This document shows positions 5,813 through 9,891 of a stretch of 9,891 nucleotides of DNA, in pieces (positions within the stretch are counted from its first letter, which is position 1; the number at the start of each line of letters is the position of its first letter). Made by a program: the position numbers and the translations under genes. Below the pieces are notes generated by a model that made no database searches, was not told the origin of the DNA, and saw only the letters and a list, made by a program, of their open reading frames with translations. Source of the stretch: JAGLHV01 sp023132075 [NCBI: bacterium] (GTDB lineage: Bacteria; CBDUZB01; JAGLHV01). The stretch spans positions 1-9,891 of the forward strand of contig JAGLYT010000036.1 of the NCBI GenBank assembly GCA_023132075.1, read 5' to 3'.

Positions 5813-7501
5813 TTATAGTTTCCCTGAACGTAATATGGCAATAGCCAACCATAAAGCCATTGCTCCGGCAAAAAGAAACCCGATAAGCCCTAACACAGGA
5901 AGCTCGAAAAGCAAAGGACCTTTATCGACATGGATAACTATCGATGAGCCAATAATTAAAGCGGCTATAACTACACTAAAAGCAATACGGTTACTAACCT
6001 TGTCCATCTCGAAAATCAAATTTTCCAATCCTTTGTGCTCAAATTCTATCTTTAATTTTCCTTTTTTTATCTTGTTAAAGATTAAAGTTAAATCCTTAGG
6101 TAATATTCTGGTAAACCTATATAATTCTCTGGCTAATCCTCTTATTTCCCTGGCTATCATTTTAGGACTATACTTTTGTCTTATTAATTTTGTAACAAAA
6201 GGTTTTGTCCGGGTTACTGCATCAAAATCCGGATATAATTTTTTTCCTACCCCTTCTATAGTAATCAAAGCCCTGCTGAGAAGGAATAAATCAGGTGGAA
6301 TTTTAATTTTATTTTGCGAAATAACATTTAATATGTCCGGCAGAACTTTATCCATTTTTAATTCTTTTAAAGGAATTTCATAGTAGCTTTCCACTAAATC
6401 CGTCAAATCCAAACTTAATTTTTTAAAAGAAACCTCTTCATCGATTGTCCCCATCGAAATAAAAGAGTCTATTATCGCCGGTACATCCTGTCGAATAACC
6501 GCAGTTAAAATATTGGAAAGCTGCATTTTTGTTTCTTCATCAATACGCCCTACCATCCCGAAATCTATAAAAGCAATACGCTTATCTTTTAAAACAAATA
6601 TATTCCCGGGATGCGAATCGGCATGAAAAAACCCATAGGTAAATATTTGTTTTAAAACAGCATCCATTCCGTTTATAGCTATTTGCTTTCTGTCCAAACC
6701 GGCTTTTTCTATTTCCTCAACCTTACTTACTTTTATCCCTTCTATTTGCTCCATAGTCAACACTTTCTTAGTCGATAAATCATGGAATACTTTAAGAATA
6801 TAAATATTGTCATCACTTTTGAAATTTCTTCGAAATTTATCTATATTCCTTGCTTCCGTATTAAAATCTATTTCTTTTAAAAGTGTTTTTCTAAATTCAT
6901 TAACTATTTCCGGAGGATTATAGAGCCTGGTTTCTTCGATATGTCTTTCCATTAATTGGGCTAATACGCTTAAAATATTTAAATCTGCGGTAATTATTTT
7001 CTTAAGTCCCGGGCGCTGAACCTTGACTACTACTTTTTCCCCTGTTTTTAATTCCGCTAAATGTACTTGAGACAAAGAAGCAGCCGCTACGGGAGAAGAA
7101 GAAAAGGTATTGAATATTTCATTAATAGGTTTTTTGAACTCATCAAAAATCTGTTTTTCTACTTTTTCATCGGAAAAAGGAGGCACCTTATCCTGCAATT
7201 TTTCCATTTCTTTACATAGTTCCAGAGGAATTAAATCCGGTCTGATACTTAACATCTGCCCGAATTTAATAAAGGTAGGACCCAGCTCTTCTAACATTTT
7301 GCGTATTCTTACCGGGACAGGCATATCGAAAAAATCGGATTTTTTGATAGAAGCCAAACTTATTAACTTTCTACCCACAACATTTCTTTCGATATCTAAC
7401 CGGTCGATAATATAACCAAACCCATACTTACCTAATACCTGTAAGATTTGCTTCAGCCGCTGGATATTATGAATTTTCTGAATAAGATTTTCGGCGAACA
7501 A
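5813..7501 (-). CDS. UbiB/AarF/ABC1-family atypical kinase-like protein
   Basis: This 562-residue membrane-anchored protein belongs to the family of UbiB and mitochondrial COQ8, ATP-binding kinase-like proteins linked to quinone synthesis and lipid homeostasis. The family hallmarks are all present: KFGQ (79-82) in the N-terminal extension, the Ala-rich loop AAAS (139-142) in place of a Gly-rich loop, Lys160 in VVVKVQRPG, Glu210 in LLKEIDFNTEARN, the catalytic-loop motif HADSHPGN (293-300) and the metal-binding DFG (313-315). The C-terminus carries two transmembrane helices, about 506-525 and 532-556, as usual for the bacterial members. The start codon is TTG (7501-7499), preceded directly by an in-frame TAA and by AAAGGA with suitable spacing; the next in-frame Met is residue 60 and would be too late. 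It lies 41 bases after the phasin-like gene. No ubiquinone or menaquinone gene is nearby, so the name ubiB is not safe. Confidence 0.95.
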   Translation of the reverse strand: MFAENLIQKIHNIQRLKQILQVLGKYGFGYIIDRLDIERNVVGRKLISLASIKKSDFFDMPVPVRIRKMLEELGPTFIKFGQMLSIRPDLIPLELCKEMEKLQDKVPPFSDEKVEKQIFDEFKKPINEIFNTFSSSPVAAASLSQVHLAELKTGEKVVVKVQRPGLKKIITADLNILSVLAQLMERHIEETRLYNPPEIVNEFRKTLLKEIDFNTEARNIDKFRRNFKSDDNIYILKVFHDLSTKKVLTMEQIEGIKVSKVEEIEKAGLDRKQIAINGMDAVLKQIFTYGFFHADSHPGNIFVLKDKRIAFIDFGMVGRIDEETKMQLSNILTAVIRQDVPAIIDSFISMGTIDEEVSFKKLSLDLTDLVESYYEIPLKELKMDKVLPDILNVISQNKIKIPPDLFLLSRALITIEGVGKKLYPDFDAVTRTKPFVTKLIRQKYSPKMIAREIRGLARELYRFTRILPKDLTLIFNKIKKGKLKIEFEHKGLENLIFEMDKVSNRIAFSVVIAALIIGSSIVIHVDKGPLLFELPVLGLIGFLFAGAMALWLAIAILRSGKL

Positions 7502-7542
7502 TTAAAAATTCCTTTCACCAATAAAGATATCTGCTTTAAAGA

Positions 7543-7839
7543 TTATTTTTGTGCCATTTTCTTTTTTAATTGTTTGATTTCTGCTCTAAGTTCTTCTATT
7601 TCTTTTCTGGTTCCGATATTTACTTTTTCTAACACCTCTCCGGTTATCTTTTCAACTTGTTTTTTTAATTCTTTTTTACTTTTCTCTCCTTTTTTAATTA
7701 ACTCATCTACTAATTCTTTCCCTTCATCCTGCCCAATTTCCCCTTTTTTGATTAATTCATTTACTACTTCTTCTGCCTTTTCCTTAGTCGTAATCAACGT
7801 TCCTAACCCTAAATTAAACAAGTTTTTAAATGTACTCAT
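7543..7839 (-). CDS. Phasin-like coiled-coil protein
   Basis: This 98-residue, highly charged, Lys/Glu-rich protein resembles the small phasin-like group annotated as polyhydroxyalkanoate synthesis regulator phasin (COG3937 type). It has a short apolar start, FKNLFNLGLGTLITTKEKAEE (key LGLG at 10-13), then a helical region with an internal near-repeat, VNELIKKGE (26-34) and VDELIKKGE (44-52), then a probable coiled coil ending in EELRAEIKQLKKKM. There is no signal peptide. A strong AGGAGG site precedes the ATG. It is the first gene behind the promoter at 7936-7908, followed by the UbiB-type gene, a neighbour I recall for this family in other bacteria. No PHA synthase is in the window, so a storage-granule role is not supported here. 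A role at a membrane or lipid surface together with the kinase-like protein is inference. Confidence 0.8.
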   Translation of the reverse strand: MSTFKNLFNLGLGTLITTKEKAEEVVNELIKKGEIGQDEGKELVDELIKKGEKSKKELKKQVEKITGEVLEKVNIGTRKEIEELRAEIKQLKKKMAQK

Positions 7840-7907
7840 TTTGTACCCCTCCTTTCTTAATAAAAATTTTAACTGCCAATAGCAGTCGCTTTTCTTAACA
7901 TATACTA

Positions 7908-7936
7908 ACTATAAAAAAACTAAGCAGGTTTGTCAA
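7908..7936 (-). promoter_or_regulatory. Consensus sigma70-type promoter of the phasin/UbiB/GNAT operon
   Basis: On the minus strand TTGACA (7936-7931) and TATAGT (7913-7908) are separated by exactly 17 nt. Transcription would start near 7901, giving a 5' leader of about 60 nt before the ATG at 7839. A small hairpin (ACTGC/GCAGT, 7886-7872) lies in that leader but is too weak to call a regulator. The promoter sits about 30 bases past the stop of the 65-residue membrane protein. Confidence 0.85.
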
Positions 7937-7968
7937 CAAAAATTACTCTACCTCCTTTCTCATATGAA

Positions 7969-8166
7969 CTATTTTACTAAAGCCGCAATAATTATTGCCA
8001 TCCCAATTAATCCCCATAGATATCCTGACAGACAAAATAAATTATCGGGTAAGGACATCCATTTTTTAAACCAGTTTCTTGTTTCATCGGGAACAATAGA
8101 AATTATAAATCCGATAAAGATTATTAATATTCCTACTATTATTAAAAAAAAATTTGTTATTTCCAT
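7969..8166 (-). CDS. Small two-helix membrane protein, function unknown
   Basis: I do not recognise the family. The 65 residues hold two predicted transmembrane helices, about 5-24 (FFLIIVGILIIFIGFIISIV) and 46-63 (LSGYLWGLIGMAIIIAALV). They are joined by a short loop with charged and aromatic residues (PDETRNWFKKWMSLPDN). An inner-membrane hairpin is the likely topology. The gene starts 6 bases after the stop of the outer-membrane barrel gene and has only a weak ribosome binding site, so it is probably translated by coupling and belongs to the same operon. The clear two-helix pattern and the tight spacing argue for a real gene despite its size. Confidence 0.7.
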   Translation of the reverse strand: MEITNFFLIIVGILIIFIGFIISIVPDETRNWFKKWMSLPDNLFCLSGYLWGLIGMAIIIAALVK

Positions 8167-8172
8167 TGGTTT

Positions 8173-9513
8173 TTAAAAACTATATTTAAATTTTAAATAT
8201 ACCTCATCATTATTCTTAACTTTCCCAAAATTAGTAGTATCTTTCCCATCGATTAAATATGCTCCCAGGATTATCTCTGTGTTGTCTACAGGATAATAAT
8301 TTACTTCAGGAAAAATCATCGTTGCCGAATTATTTTCTATCTTATCCCAATCTTTAATCTCTACCCCGAAACTTAATTTGACCTTTAACTCATCGTTAAA
8401 AAATTTCTTTTCAATTCCAGCCATAAAGTAATCTTCTAAATTGCTTTTTCCTCTTTCATGAATAAATCCGTGAAGAAATTGGCTGTTGATGTAAAGACCG
8501 TTTTTAAAGGTATAATCCCAACCGGAAACATGCTTGAAATAAACTTCCTCCTTTAAGGCAATAGAGGTTTGTGTCCCCACTCCCGTCGTAAATGTTTCCA
8601 TTTTTACTTTCTCAGGTATAAAGCATGCTACCTCAGTCCAGATACCAATATCGCCAATTGCCCCTGCAAGGTCAACCCCAATTACATGCATCCTTGGATA
8701 AATCATTTCGGCTCTTATATCCACCGTCGTAGATGTAATAGGGGTTATTTCCACTTTGTTAATCAAAGGTAAATCATCCCTTCCATAAAAATAGCTGACG
8801 GATAAATCGTTGTTTAATAAATTCCCGGCTATTTTTACAGCAAGCGTTGAACTTTCTTCCGGATTATCCTCCGGTAAAATTATTGAATCAGTAAAATTGC
8901 GTAAGGTTATCCCGTCGGGAAAAGAAATAGGTGAGGAAAGCGCCGACGCCCATTCGCTGGAAGGAAGTACTGCCGGAGTAAAAAGGGGAATACATACCCC
9001 GGTAAAGGTATAACCTCCTAAATAGTAGGTCAGTTTCATAGAGTTGGTACTTAATTTTCGTCCAAAATCCATTATATCTTCCAGATCATCAGGATTGAGA
9101 TTATCCGTAGGATTAAGTTTATCGGCTGTTCCCCAGGCAATTCTTTGTCGCCCAATTTTTATATCCAGGTTTTTTAATAAAAACCCGTACAGTTCAACAT
9201 AAGCTTCTCTTACTTCCAGATTATAAGGGTCAACTATATTTTTATTATATAAATCGGCGGATGAACTAATATTTGGTAAACCAATATTACGCAACCATAT
9301 TTCACCGTAAAACTTAGAATAATCTGTTATTTTTTTGTCAAAATTCAGTGTTAAACGATTCTCATTCCAAGCCCAATCGTTTTGATCCTGAAGTAAAAAT
9401 CGTTGGTCGGTTAATAACTCACCTGATATTTTTAAATTGCTTTCTTGTGCTTTTGTAAGTTGTGTGCTTATGAGTATAAGAATAAAAAGATAAATTAAAT
9501 TTAATTGTTTCAT
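8173..9513 (-). CDS. Outer-membrane beta-barrel protein, DUF1302/alginate-export-like
   Basis: This 446-residue secreted protein has a signal peptide at about 1-22 (hydrophobic LNLIYLFILILISTQLT, cut near TKA). Alternating amphipathic strands follow, and it ends in EVYLKFKYSF with the C-terminal aromatic signature of outer-membrane barrels. The block DIKIGRQRIAWGTADKLNP (117-135) followed by DNLNPDD resembles the GRQ-x-x-x-WG strand-turn region seen in DUF1302 and alginate-export-type barrels. The family assignment is from memory of this motif and is moderate; an outer-membrane barrel is firm. The substrate is unknown. Its ATG starts 2 bases after the stop of the glycosyltransferase gene, and no Shine-Dalgarno is visible there, so translation is probably coupled. 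The neighbouring glycosyltransferase makes a link to a glycan or glycolipid possible but unproven. Confidence 0.82.
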   Translation of the reverse strand: MKQLNLIYLFILILISTQLTKAQESNLKISGELLTDQRFLLQDQNDWAWNENRLTLNFDKKITDYSKFYGEIWLRNIGLPNISSSADLYNKNIVDPYNLEVREAYVELYGFLLKNLDIKIGRQRIAWGTADKLNPTDNLNPDDLEDIMDFGRKLSTNSMKLTYYLGGYTFTGVCIPLFTPAVLPSSEWASALSSPISFPDGITLRNFTDSIILPEDNPEESSTLAVKIAGNLLNNDLSVSYFYGRDDLPLINKVEITPITSTTVDIRAEMIYPRMHVIGVDLAGAIGDIGIWTEVACFIPEKVKMETFTTGVGTQTSIALKEEVYFKHVSGWDYTFKNGLYINSQFLHGFIHERGKSNLEDYFMAGIEKKFFNDELKVKLSFGVEIKDWDKIENNSATMIFPEVNYYPVDNTEIILGAYLIDGKDTTNFGKVKNNDEVYLKFKYSF

Positions 9514-9515
9514 GA

Positions 9516-9891
9516 TTATATATTTTTTGAAATCGCTTTTTGTATTGTTTTTGTTATTAAATCATAATTTTGGAATGCTATCAGGGCTATTTGATGCCCT
9601 TCTTTTAAAAATTCTTTTATTGCTTTAGACGAGCTTGTTTTATCAAATTTTGTGGGATGTTTTAATCCATCTAACATTACATATTTAATTCTTTTGCCTT
9701 CGGATTGATAATAAAGATTAATAAGTGTTTCTACGCCAAACCTTGAATGTTTCATTTTATTCAGGATTGGCAGAATATCTTTTTTTAGAAGAACTCTTTC
9801 TCCTGTAAAGGATTTAAAAGGGTTATATTTATAGTTTATAAGAGTTTCCGTTGCCTGGCCCAATATCATATCTGCTTCATTTTCAATAACA
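9516..9891 (-). CDS. Family-2-like glycosyltransferase, C-terminal part only
   Basis: The frame is open to the window edge (the residues before the first internal Met read VIENEAD), so this is the 3' end of a longer gene and about 124 residues are visible. The blocks ADMILG, PFKSFTGERVLLKKDILP, RFGVETLINLYY and VMLDGLKHPTKFDK match what I recall of the C-terminal half of GT2-type transferases, which have S/TG-x-R-x-L-x-R/K followed by GFGVE. The DxD nucleotide-sugar site would be upstream, outside the window. It probably transfers a sugar to a lipid or glycan at the cytoplasmic face of the membrane. The stop is 2 bases before the barrel gene, so the two are likely co-transcribed. Donor and acceptor cannot be told. 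Confidence 0.72.
   Translation of the reverse strand, partial: VIENEADMILGQATETLINYKYNPFKSFTGERVLLKKDILPILNKMKHSRFGVETLINLYYQSEGKRIKYVMLDGLKHPTKFDKTSSSKAIKEFLKEGHQIALIAFQNYDLITKTIQKAISKNI

Noticed and set aside
5835-6383. 182-codon plus-strand open frame opposite the UbiB-type gene
   Set aside because: The opposite strand holds all the UbiB motifs; this frame has no recognised domain and is a product of codon composition.
7893-7959. Tiny frame behind a perfect AAAGGAGGT motif on the minus strand, about 14 codons from TTG
   Set aside because: It would overlap the promoter of the phasin operon, starts with TTG and has no recognisable product. The motif may be chance.

Overview
The window reads as a piece of chromosome from an AT-rich bacterium with an outer membrane. 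A TonB-dependent receptor and a second outer-membrane barrel, both with Sec signal peptides and C-terminal Phe, indicate a Gram-negative envelope. Shine-Dalgarno sites and sigma70-like promoters are of ordinary bacterial type. The lineage cannot be fixed from sequence alone; an uncultured, probably anaerobic diderm is my guess. Every gene I can support lies on the minus strand, so transcription runs from high to low coordinates. I see no tRNA, rRNA, CRISPR array, transposase or phage gene.

Layout in the direction of transcription: (1) 9891-7969, a probable operon: the 3' end of a family-2-like glycosyltransferase (start outside the window), an outer-membrane beta-barrel protein and a 65-residue two-helix membrane protein, with intergenic gaps of 2 and 6 bases. 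(2) 7936-4708, a second operon behind a consensus promoter: a phasin-like coiled-coil protein, a UbiB/AarF/ABC1 atypical kinase that starts with TTG, and a two-domain GNAT-type acyltransferase. (3) 4662-1645, a promoter followed by a periplasmic substrate-binding protein (PF04392 type) and a TonB-dependent receptor, probably an uptake pair. (4) 1594-1, a promoter, a leader region of about 400 bases without a large gene, and the first 381 codons of the acetolactate synthase large subunit (ilvB), cut by the window edge.

The most interesting part is the ilvB leader. It holds two complete transcription attenuators in series. Each has a Shine-Dalgarno site, a 28-codon leader peptide rich in valine and isoleucine, a gap of about 20 nt, and a GC-rich hairpin followed by seven U. 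In each module the end of the leader-peptide reading frame can pair with the following terminator hairpin, giving a plausible antiterminator. The two terminators share the arm and tail (CCCCTGT / ACAGGGG plus U7) but have different loops, and each loop matches its own leader. This suggests an old duplication followed by compensatory divergence. A polymerase would have to pass both checkpoints to reach ilvB, so starvation for branched-chain amino acids would be sensed twice, first through Val plus Ile codons and then mainly through Val codons.

A second regulatory link is a 50-bp element, 43 of 50 bases identical, that contains the promoter of both the ilvB leader and the substrate-binding-protein/TonB-receptor operon.
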